This document shows, piece by piece, positions 1-7,239 of a DNA stretch of 64,000 nt. The number at the start of each line of letters is the position of its first letter. The first letter of the stretch is position 1. A program made the translations under genes and the position numbers. Origin of the DNA: Saprospiraceae bacterium (GTDB taxonomy: Bacteria; Bacteroidota; Bacteroidia; Chitinophagales; Saprospiraceae); NCBI GenBank assembly GCA_016715105.1, contig JADKBO010000018.1, positions 1-64,000 on the forward strand, read 5' to 3'. The notes beneath the pieces were generated by a model that ran no database searches, was not told where the DNA came from, and saw nothing but the letters and a program-made list of their open reading frames with translations.

Positions 1-350
1 GACAATAGGAATGGCGTGGAAAATATTTTCCTAAAAATCTCTAAAGCAACATTGATACGCTCCTCTGGCTCTAACCTGGCCATTTTGGTAGTCATAATTT
101 GCTTGACTTCGTAGTTATTTAAGCGAATCTCCTCAAGTTGCTCCAAATCTTTGTCATCTCCAAAACCACGCTTGAAAAATAATAAGTCAGATTTACTTAC
201 AATGCCAACCAGTTTGCCATTTTGTTCTACGGGAACGTGATGGATGCGATGATGCTTAAAAATATTGTCCAATTTAGCAATTGTATCGTCGGGGTCAACA
301 GTCAATAAATCGCGAGACATAATGGTTGACACAGGATTTGTTAGATTCAT
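1..350 (-). CDS. CBS-domain protein (N-terminal part, cut by window edge)
   Basis: Reading leftwards from the ATG at 348-350 the protein begins MNLTNPVSTIMSRDLLTVDP and continues through a typical first CBS repeat (HHRIHHVPVEQNGKLVGIVS) into a second one (VKQIMTTKMARLEPEERI). CBS pairs usually bind adenine nucleotides and serve as energy or redox sensors; the ligand here is unknown. The second repeat loses frame near 30-31: adding one base to the CC/GG pair restores the motif RENIFHAIPIV, so I treat it as a homopolymer error and not a broken gene. The C-terminus lies outside the window. It is divergent from the FixL-like kinase and shares the intergenic region that holds the Crp/FNR-type box at 427-440. 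Confidence 0.75.
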   Translation of the reverse strand, partial: MNLTNPVSTIMSRDLLTVDPDDTIAKLDNIFKHHRIHHVPVEQNGKLVGIVSKSDLLFFKRGFGDDKDLEQLEEIRLNNYEVKQIMTTKMARLEPEERINVALEIFRKIFSTPFLL

Positions 351-426
351 GTTTGAAAAAATTAATCAGATGAAAGATTTCAAGTAATAATATTTTCAAA
401 GATCAACATTCATACATAATTTAAAA

Positions 427-440
427 TTGACTGGGCTCAT
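427..440. promoter_or_regulatory. Crp/FNR-type box upstream of the FixL-like kinase
   Basis: TTGACTGGGCTCAT has the form TTGA-N6-TCAT, one base off the FNR/FixK consensus TTGA-N6-TCAA. Its core TGAyTGGGCTCATyA is shared, base for base apart from the two y positions, with the box at 6980-6993. A perfect TAnnTTTG element lies at 474-481, its last base 47.5 bp from the box centre. Binding is inferred. Confidence 0.5.
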
Positions 441-473
441 TACGAAAAGTGACTTTGGTCACCATCCTTCGAT

Positions 474-481
474 TATCTTTG
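474..481 (+). promoter_or_regulatory. Bacteroidota-type -7 element for the kinase-regulator operon
   Basis: TATCTTTG matches the Bacteroidota -7 consensus TAnnTTTG exactly and lies 39 bases before the ATG at 521. No clear -33 TTTG is visible, as expected for an activator-dependent promoter. Confidence 0.45.
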
Positions 482-520
482 TCTTACTTTAGGCCTACAA
501 AAAAAGTTTATCATAGTTTT

Positions 521-1780
521 ATGGATAACACCTACCTGGATTTAGCACAAAGATTACAAGCGATAATTGATATGGCTACAGATGGTATCCTTACTATTGA
601 TTCAGAAGGTTCTATTGAGTCTGTAAATTTTGCTGCTTGTGAAATTTTTGGATATCATCAATCTGAGTTACTGGGCAGAAATGTCAAGGTCCTTATGCCA
701 GAACCAGATAAAAGCAAACATGACCAATACATATCAAATTATCACACTACCAGAAAGCCCAAAATCATTGGCATTGGCAGGGAAGTAACCGGGCTGAAAA
801 AAAACGGAGACCTTTTTCCTTTGAGACTGGCAGTAAGTGAAGTTGTTCTCAATGATAGAATTATTTTTACAGGAATTGTTCACGACCTTACTGAATACAA
901 CCAAGCAAAGAGTGAAATCATTTCTTTGAATAAGGACTTGGAAAAAAAGGTATCTGAAAGAACTTACGAAATCGAGGAGGTGGTCAACAAACTTTTGAAG
1001 ACAAACAGAGATTTGGAAAGTGAAATCATTGAAAGAAAATATGCAGAAGATCAACTGGTAAAACAGGGAAAGGAACTCAAAATCGCTCTGGAAAAAGAAA
1101 AAGAATTTGGGGATTTGAAATCAAGATTTGTTTCAATGGCGTCTCATGAATTCAGAACTCCACTTGCGACTATTTTATCTTCGGCATCTCTTATACAGCG
1201 TTATGAACAATCAGACCAGCAAACATCAAGACTCAAACACGTCGAAAGAATAAAATCGGCAGTTAACAACTTGACGGGAATTCTCAATGATTTCTTGTCA
1301 TTGAGTAAACTGGAAGAAGGTAAATTAACGGCAAATTTTTCATTGATCAATGTGCCCGAAATTGTCCAATCCGCAATTGATGATTTGAAAGGAATACTCA
1401 AACCAGATCAAAAATTTATAGTAAGTGTAACAGGGAAACCGATACTCATTTTGTCAGACCCCCAACTACTTAAAAATATTTTATTTAATCTGTTCTCCAA
1501 TGCGATCAAATATTCCGATGATGCGATTATGGTTAGAATGGCATTCAACGACAGAATGTTGATTGAGGTTCAAGATTTTGGGATTGGCATTCCTGAAAAT
1601 GATCAAAAACATTTATTCGACAGATTCTTCAGAGCTAGTAACGTTTCCAATATTCAAGGTACGGGACTTGGTTTACACATCATTAAACAATATTTATCAT
1701 TGATAGAAGGTGAGATTGCACTTGTTTCAGAATATCACAAGGGAACCACTTTCACCATTTCAATACCTATAAAAAATTAA
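521..1780 (+). CDS. FixL-like haem-PAS sensor histidine kinase
   Basis: A 419-residue soluble kinase; the start is set at the ATG at 521 (MDNTYLDLAQ) because the upstream extension to a GTG at 449 runs through the promoter. Residues 8-125 are a PAS domain very close to rhizobial FixL: MPEPDKSKHDQY carries His67 at the position of the haem-ligand His200 of Bradyrhizobium FixL, and IIGIGREVTG carries Arg87 at the position of Arg220, which senses bound O2. A coiled coil (about 125-200) leads to HisKA with phosphoacceptor His209 (SMASHEFRTP), then an HATPase with N box (NLFSNAIKYS), G1 (DFGIGIP) and G2 (GTGLGLHI). It has no membrane segments. The gene is followed after 4 bases by the Crp-type response regulator and lies close to hemN and the cbb3 genes, so oxygen sensing for microaerobic respiration is a strong inference. 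The identity of the cofactor is not proven by sequence. Confidence 0.85.
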   Translation: MDNTYLDLAQRLQAIIDMATDGILTIDSEGSIESVNFAACEIFGYHQSELLGRNVKVLMPEPDKSKHDQYISNYHTTRKPKIIGIGREVTGLKKNGDLFPLRLAVSEVVLNDRIIFTGIVHDLTEYNQAKSEIISLNKDLEKKVSERTYEIEEVVNKLLKTNRDLESEIIERKYAEDQLVKQGKELKIALEKEKEFGDLKSRFVSMASHEFRTPLATILSSASLIQRYEQSDQQTSRLKHVERIKSAVNNLTGILNDFLSLSKLEEGKLTANFSLINVPEIVQSAIDDLKGILKPDQKFIVSVTGKPILILSDPQLLKNILFNLFSNAIKYSDDAIMVRMAFNDRMLIEVQDFGIGIPENDQKHLFDRFFRASNVSNIQGTGLGLHIIKQYLSLIEGEIALVSEYHKGTTFTISIPIKN

Positions 1781-1784
1781 TAGA

Positions 1785-2828
1785 ATGAAAAAGAAAATTT
1801 TAGTTGTAGAGGACAATTACGAGGTAAGAGATAATCTTTGTGAAATATTGACACTATCTGGTTATGATGTAGTGTCTGCGGAAAATGGGGTAATAGGGGT
1901 AAAACATGCTATGTCTGAGTTGCCAGACCTTATTCTGTGTGATGTCATGATGCCAGAACTAGATGGATACGGTGTTTTAAAAATATTGAACTCCAATCCA
2001 AAATTGATGGACATCCCATTTATGTTCCTCACTGCAAAAGCAGAAAAAACTGACTTTAGAAGAGGGATGAGCCTGGGTGCTGATGATTACATAACCAAGC
2101 CATTTGATGATGTTGATCTACTGGAAGCAATCGAGTCCAGACTCAAGAAAAGCCAACGCATCAAAACACTCTTTGATGGTACTGAAAGTGGTCTTCAGAA
2201 ATTCATTGATGAAGCCAAGGCAAACAGAGATTTGGAAACGCTTGCCATCAACAGAGAAACCAGAAAGTACAATAAAAAAGATATTGTTTATCAAGCCGGC
2301 CAGTTTCCCAAATGGATGTTTTTTGTAATTTCTGGGCAAGTAAAAGCTTCCAAAATAAATGAATTCGGTAAAGAGTTCATCACTAATATTTACAAAGAGG
2401 GAGACTTTTTTGGATTTCTCCCAATGCTGTACGATGGAGTTTATGACGATAATTGTACCACCCTTGAAGCAAGTGAACTAAGGATGATTCCGAGTGAGGA
2501 GTTCAGAAAGTTACTTTTTAATAACCGGGATGTTGCTGCAATTTTCATCAAAATGTTGGCATCCAAAGTAGATCAAAATGAAACACAATTGCTTGACCTT
2601 GCCTATTCATCAGTGAGAAAAAGAGTTGCCAACTCACTCATTGTATTACATGAGAAAAATGGACCGGTCATCAGTATGTTGAGAGAAGATGTTGCCGCTC
2701 TGACTGGTACCGCAAAAGAAACTTTGATCAGAACACTTTCTGATTTTAAGGCAGAAAAAATCATAGAAATCGAAGGCAGTAATATTATGATCAAAGATTT
2801 GCAGCTTTTGAAAAGCATGCCACAATAG
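1785..2828 (+). CDS. Response regulator: receiver fused to a Crp/FNR-type DNA-binding module
   Basis: A 347-residue three-part protein. Residues 1-125 are a CheY-like receiver with phosphoacceptor Asp53 (LCDVMMPELDG) and Lys105 (DDYITKPF). About 165-270 is a cyclic-nucleotide-binding-fold domain (FFVISGQVKAS, EGDFFGFLPMLY), and about 275-345 a Crp-type winged helix. The recognition helix reads TAKETLIRTLSDF and keeps the Glu and Arg (E..IR) that in Crp and FNR contact the TGA half-site, which fits the TGA-N6-TCA boxes found nearby. This merges in one polypeptide the roles that rhizobia divide between FixJ (receiver) and FixK (Crp-type activator). It lies 4 bases behind the FixL-like kinase, so the two form a cognate pair. 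There is no Cys cluster for an Fe-S centre, so it should not sense O2 itself. Confidence 0.85.
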   Translation: MKKKILVVEDNYEVRDNLCEILTLSGYDVVSAENGVIGVKHAMSELPDLILCDVMMPELDGYGVLKILNSNPKLMDIPFMFLTAKAEKTDFRRGMSLGADDYITKPFDDVDLLEAIESRLKKSQRIKTLFDGTESGLQKFIDEAKANRDLETLAINRETRKYNKKDIVYQAGQFPKWMFFVISGQVKASKINEFGKEFITNIYKEGDFFGFLPMLYDGVYDDNCTTLEASELRMIPSEEFRKLLFNNRDVAAIFIKMLASKVDQNETQLLDLAYSSVRKRVANSLIVLHEKNGPVISMLREDVAALTGTAKETLIRTLSDFKAEKIIEIEGSNIMIKDLQLLKSMPQ

Positions 2829-2832
2829 GAAA

Positions 2833-4181
2833 TCAGATGGCAGAACTATAAACCTTTTGTGTAGGGCGGGCAAATTCAAAGTCTATTCCTGCGCATATGT
2901 TGCGGATAAAGTCCTTTCCTTTTTCTGTTATGACTAGTTTATTTCCTTCCAAGACCACCAATTGATCTAGAATCAATTCATGCATAGAATCCAAACAAAT
3001 GTCTTTTATGATTTGATCTTCCATCGAAGCAGACCATTCTGTTTGATAAGTGCACATGAGTCTCAAAATATGAGTCCTGATATTTTGTTGTGTTTTTGTT
3101 AGCTGATGTCCTTTGGTCAAGGAAAATCCACTCTTTTCAATAGCTGTAGTATAGTCCTCTATGTGTTTTTCATTTTGAACATACATGGTTGGGGTCTCAC
3201 TAATGGAAGAAGCACCGAGACCAATGAGTAAACTTGTTTTCTTATCTGTGTAGCCCATGAAATTGCGATGCATGAGCCCAGCCTTGAAATTTTGATACAA
3301 AGAATCCATCTCTAAAGCAAAATGATCCATTCCAATTGATTGATAACCAAGCGCATTCAACCGTTCAGTGCCATATTTTTTCAATTGGTATTTTTCTAAA
3401 CCTTGAGGTACATCTTGATCCTCAAATGCACGTTGGCCAGCGCTTTTCCAAGGAACATGGGCATAACTGTAGAAAGCTATGCGATCTGGTAACATTTCCG
3501 CCAAATAATCCATAGTGACCCGCATATCATCCATAGTTTGAAATGGTAGCCCATAAATGAGATCATAGTTGACAGAATCGTAACCCAAAATCCTAGCATA
3601 ATTGGTCACGAAAGTAATTTCTTCTACCGTTTGATTTCTATTGATGGCCTTCATGATTTTTGGAGATAAATCTTGAACTCCAATGCTGATGCGCCTAAAT
3701 CCCAAGTTATATAATACTTCTAAATGATCTGCAGTTGTTGAATTTGGATGTGCTTCAAAACTTAAAGCGGCATCATCTGCCCGAACCGCATTTTCAAAAA
3801 TTCCATCGATGAGTATTTTGAGATTTTGGGGATCAAAAAATGTTGGAGTACCTCCACCCAAGTGTAATTCTTTGATTTTGGAATTCGATTACCAAAGATC
3901 TTAATGTAGGAATTCCATTCTTTGAGTACCGTATGGATATAGGGCATTTCTACATTATGGTTGATGGTGATCCGTTTATTACAGCCACAATAGGTACACA
4001 ATTGTTCGCAATAGGGTAGGTGAATATAAAGACTCAAACCTTTCTCGCCATCATAACTATCGATGATTTCTGCTTTCCATAAAGATTCATCCATTACAGG
4101 AATTGCCCATGCAGGAACGGGAGGGTAACTGGTATATCTCGGTACCGCCACATCATATTTTTGGAGCAATTCAAAACTCAT
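2833..4181 (-). CDS. hemN: Oxygen-independent coproporphyrinogen III oxidase
   Basis: Radical-SAM enzyme that decarboxylates coproporphyrinogen III to protoporphyrinogen IX without O2, for haem synthesis under low oxygen. About 449 residues once joined. The N-terminal part starts MSFELLQKYDVAVPRYTSYP and contains the HemN signature YCEQLCTYCGCNK (CxxxCxxC plus the extra Cys of true HemN); the C-terminal part begins LHLGGGTPTFF. The frame breaks at the T run 3876-3879: one more base would give IPKIKELHLGGGTPTFF, the expected family sequence, so this is most likely an assembly error. The gene is divergent from the ccoI operon, with a Crp/FNR-type box at 4257-4270 in the shared upstream region. 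Haem supply for the cbb3 oxidase is the obvious link. Length and the CGCNK motif favour HemN over HemW. Confidence 0.9.
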
Positions 4182-4204
4182 AATTTTTATATTTTTTGAA
4201 GCTG

Positions 4205-4212
4205 TAAAGGTA
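4205..4212 (-). promoter_or_regulatory. Possible -7 element of hemN
   Basis: On the minus strand this reads TACCTTTA, one mismatch from TAnnTTTG, 23 bases before the hemN start codon. Its downstream end is 58.5 bp from the centre of the 4257-4270 box. Weak on its own. Confidence 0.25.
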
Positions 4213-4256
4213 GAAGTAGCTTTAATGGAGCTCGATGATAAAAATCATTTTTGCTG

Positions 4257-4270
4257 TTGACTCTCGTCAA
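4257..4270. promoter_or_regulatory. Crp/FNR-type palindrome between hemN and ccoI
   Basis: TTGACTCTCGTCAA is a perfect palindrome in its arms (TTGAC / GTCAA) and fits the FNR/FixK consensus TTGA-N6-TCAA. It sits in the only intergenic space between divergent hemN and the ccoI operon. On the plus strand its centre is 36.5 bp from the last base of a perfect TAnnTTTG element (4293-4300), which is the geometry of a class II activator overlapping the missing -33 region. The likely ligand is the receiver-Crp protein at 1785-2828 (inference). Confidence 0.65.
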
Positions 4271-4292
4271 TCAGTTACAAAACATCCCAATC

Positions 4293-4300
4293 TATTTTTG
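4293..4300 (+). promoter_or_regulatory. -7 element of the ccoI operon
   Basis: TATTTTTG fits TAnnTTTG exactly, 19 bases before the start of the 36-residue ORF at 4320. No -33 TTTG is present at the expected distance, so activation through the box at 4257-4270 is plausible. Confidence 0.45.
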
Positions 4301-4319
4301 TGACAAATTATAACAGATT

Positions 4320-4430
4320 ATGAGTTCAGAATCATTTAACAAGAGATATGCATTGGCCAATTTTGGAATGCTATTATTGATGTTTGTATCGGCTATTGTG
4401 TTGATATATGTAGCATTTACAAGTATTTAA
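4320..4430 (+). CDS. 36-residue single-span membrane protein upstream of ccoI
   Basis: ATG to TAA encodes MSSESFNKRYALANFGMLLL followed by MFVSAIVLIYVAFTSI: a short polar N-terminus and one hydrophobic span of about 20 residues. It is the first ORF behind the promoter/box pair and ends one base before the ccoI start, so it is probably translated with ccoI. I do not recognise a family. By position it could be a small assembly or stability factor of the oxidase or of its copper pump; that is inference. Confidence 0.5.
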   Translation: MSSESFNKRYALANFGMLLLMFVSAIVLIYVAFTSI

Positions 4431-4431
4431 A

Positions 4432-6838
4432 ATGGTTGGTCAGACTGCACATAAAGTTCAACAGTCATGTACCCATTGTGGAGATCAATATACTGAGGAA
4501 GGCATCGTAAGAAATGAACACCATTTTTTGTTGCGAAGGCTGTGCCACTGTATATGAATTGCTTTCTTCAGCAGGTCTCAGTGGTTACTATGCATTGAAT
4601 GAACAACCAGGTAGCAGTCTGAAAAAAACCTATTCCGACCATCAATTTGATGTTTTTGATGATGAAAAAGTCGTCTCCAAAATACTTGAATTTCAAGAAG
4701 GCAATATTTGCAAAGTCAGGGTAAGTTTACCTGCTATCCATTGTTCTTCCTGTATATTTTTATTAGAAAACTTGGAGAAGATTGATGGGCACGTTCACCA
4801 AGTGCGGGTAGATTTCCTTAAAAAGCAGGCCATAATTACTTTTGAAAAGGATGATCAATTCGCACTTAAACAATTGTTTATCCTACTAAGTCGCATTGGA
4901 TATCCACCTGACATCAGTTTACAAGATTTAAAAACGACCGCAAATAAACCAAAAGGAAGTAATCGCCTAATGTATCAACTAGGCTTGGCGGGCTTTGTTT
5001 TTGGTAACGTCATGCTCTTGAGTTTTCCAGAATACCTGGGATTTGAAGAGGCAAGGAATCAATTCTTTTTAGGTTATATCAATTTGGCTTTAGCCACACC
5101 ATTATTGTTTTTTGGTGGAGCAGATTTTATTATGTCGGCGTATAGAGCCCTCAAAGCAAAAGCGCTTAATATTGATGTCCCACTTGCTATCGGTATTATA
5201 ACCCTATATTTCAGAAGTGCTTTTGAAATTATAACCAATTCAGGGGAAGGTTATTTTGACAGTTTTTCAGGGCTTATTTTCTTTTTGCTTATAGGAAGAT
5301 ATGTCCAGCAAATAACCCACAAGGCCATAGATTTTGAAAGAAATTATCGCAGTTATTTTCCAATTTCGGTATTGAGAAGAAGAAACAATGTTTTTGAAAC
5401 CATCAGTTTGGATGAAGTAGGCATATCTGATGTTTTATTTATAAGAACAGATGAAATCATTCCTACAGATGGTTTGGTTTCTGAAGGTACTGCAAATATT
5501 GACTATAGTTTTGTGACGGGTGAATCAGATTTGGTATCTAAAAAGACTGGTGATAAAATTTACGCAGGAGGTCGCCATAAAGGGCATCCTTTTTACATGA
5601 TAGCAGATCAATCGGTAGACCAATCTAGATTGACTAAACTGTGGCAAGAGGATGTTTTCAAAGGATATAAAAATAGGGGAGTCAAACTATTAGACATTTT
5701 TGGAAAATACTTCACGTTTGCCATTTTAGCGGTGGCGTTATTCACTGGAGTTTATTGGGTATACTTTGATGAAACAACCATGTGGTATGCAGTAACGGCA
5801 GTTTTAATTGTTGCTTGCCCTTGTGCTATTTCCATGGCACCTCCATTTACCTATTCCAATATCATGAGATTGTTGGCGAAGAATAGATTTTTCCTCAAGA
5901 ATATTCAGACAGTTGAACATTTTCAAGGAATCGACTACATCATTTTTGATAAGACAGGTACCTTAACAAAACATGATTCCTATATCGTAAAGTATGAAGG
6001 TAAAAACATAGACGTCCAAGAATTATCAATGATCAAGTCTCTTTGTCAATTGTCCAGTCATCCACTGAGTAACGCCATTGCCATTCACCTAAATGACGTG
6101 GAAAGTTTGGCATTGACCAATTTTATAAATCATGTGGGTCAGGGAATCGAAGCGGAGTTATTGGATAAGAAAATCAGATTGGGTTCTTCAGAATTTATTT
6201 TTGGAAGTCACAGCAATCAATTGGAAAGTCAGGTTTTTTTAGAAATTGATAGAGAATACAAGGGACATTTTACGATTCAATTAGAATATCGTGAGGGTTT
6301 GAAAGAGTTATTTTCGACGCTTTACAAAAGCGGATTTAAGGTAGGAGTATTGACAGGTGACTCCGCTAGAGATGATAAAAGATTGCGAGAAATAGTGGGT
6401 CCAGAAACCCAGATACTTTATCAACAACTCCCAATTGATAAACTCACTATAATCAAAGAATTACAAGAATCGGGTAAAAAAGTTTTGATGATAGGAGATG
6501 GACTCAATGATGCTGGAGCTTTGAGACAGAGTGATATTGGCATGGTAGTAACGGATAAAACCAACAATTTTACACCAGCATGTGATGTGATCATTGATGG
6601 GCAGGAGTTTGTAAAATTGCCTCAGTACCTCTACTTTTTAAAGAGGTCTAAACTGATTATTTATGGAGCTTTATTACTAGCAGTTTTGTATAATATTGTC
6701 GGATTGACATTTGCCGTGACAGGAAATTTATCGGCAGTAGTAGCTGCAATCTTGATGCCAATGAGTTCAATATCAATTATTCTTTATGCCATTACTGCCA
6801 GTAGTATTGTTTTTTATCAATCTAAAATTATAAAGTAA
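4432..6838 (+). CDS. ccoI: Cu-exporting P1B-type ATPase for cbb3 oxidase assembly (CcoI/FixI)
   Basis: About 801 residues after joining. It moves copper across the inner membrane for maturation of the cbb3 Cu(B) site. The N-terminus (MVGQTAHKVQQSCTHCGDQY, then HHFCCEGCATVYELL) is the Cys-rich metal-binding domain typical of CcoI. This is followed by an HMA domain with CSSC (PAIHCSSCIFLLENL), the membrane CPC motif (VACPCAISMAPP), the phosphorylation site DKTGTLTKH, the P1B-type HP motif (SSHPLS) and the hinge motif GDGLNDAGAL. The frame is broken in the T run 4524-4529: one T too many separates the ATG at 4432 from the rest. An internal ATG at 4514 would lose the CxxC half of the first metal site, so I chose 4432. 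A terminator-like hairpin follows at 6895. Confidence 0.9.
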
Positions 6839-6894
6839 AGAAAATTATTATTTGAGAATACAACATACTCATAAACAACAGCTTATAAATTGAG

Positions 6895-6936
6895 GCACTT
6901 CGGGGATAAAGATTCTGGAAGTGCTTTTTTTATTTT
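6895..6936 (+). terminator. Rho-independent terminator after ccoI
   Basis: Arms GCACTTC and GAAGTGC (6895-6901 and 6918-6924) form a 7-bp stem followed by a run of seven T. It separates ccoI from the ccoS-ccoNO operon, which has its own box and promoter. Confidence 0.6.
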
Positions 6937-6979
6937 TAAAAGTGGCTTTTGAAATAGATGATTTATGTCATATGTCCAT

Positions 6980-6993
6980 GTGATTGGGCTCAT
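6980..6993. promoter_or_regulatory. Crp/FNR-type box upstream of ccoS-ccoNO
   Basis: GTGATTGGGCTCAT has the core TGA-N6-TCA and is followed by CAA. The stretch TGATTGGGCTCATCA differs from the box at 427-440 only at the two pyrimidine positions. Its centre is 36.5 bp from the end of a weaker -7-like element (7016-7023), the same spacing as at the ccoI operon. Confidence 0.5.
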
Positions 6994-7015
6994 CAATAGG
7001 CTTTATCGGACTCGA

Positions 7016-7023
7016 TATCTTGC
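7016..7023 (+). promoter_or_regulatory. Possible -7 element of the ccoS-ccoNOQPGH operon
   Basis: TATCTTGC keeps the TA and the first TT of TAnnTTTG but ends GC instead of TG. Supported mainly by its distance from the box at 6980-6993. Confidence 0.3.
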
Positions 7024-7049
7024 ATTAAAATTAAGCTAATCTATAAGAT

Positions 7050-7226
7050 ATGAAAATCATCTTTTTTTTAATTGTCCTAAGCCTCATTACTGCAACAGGT
7101 TTTTTATTGGCTTTCTTCTGGGCCGTCAAGTCGGGTCAATATGAAGACGATATTACCCCTTCTATGCGACTGATGATCGAGGAAGACATGATCGAAAAAA
7201 TTGAATCAAAACCAAATAGCAAATAA
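7050..7226 (+). CDS. ccoS: cbb3 oxidase maturation protein CcoS
   Basis: 58 residues starting MKIIFFLIVLSLITATGFLL with the pattern FFWAVKSGQYEDD, the hallmark of CcoS (one membrane span, then W-x(2)-K-S/N-GQYDD). CcoS is needed for insertion of haem b and copper into CcoN. It is the first gene of the main oxidase operon, and the ccoNO start codon follows 13 bases after its stop. Confidence 0.9.
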   Translation: MKIIFFLIVLSLITATGFLLAFFWAVKSGQYEDDITPSMRLMIEEDMIEKIESKPNSK

Positions 7227-7239
7227 AAATCAACTACAT

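Noticed and set aside
1785..2828. Oxygen-sensing FNR through an Fe-S cluster
   Set aside because: The protein has a phosphoacceptor receiver domain and no N-terminal Cys cluster, so the signal should come from the kinase.
2833..4181. Two separate genes for a short radical-SAM protein and a HemN C-terminal protein
   Set aside because: One added base in a four-T run joins them into a normal-length HemN with unbroken motifs.
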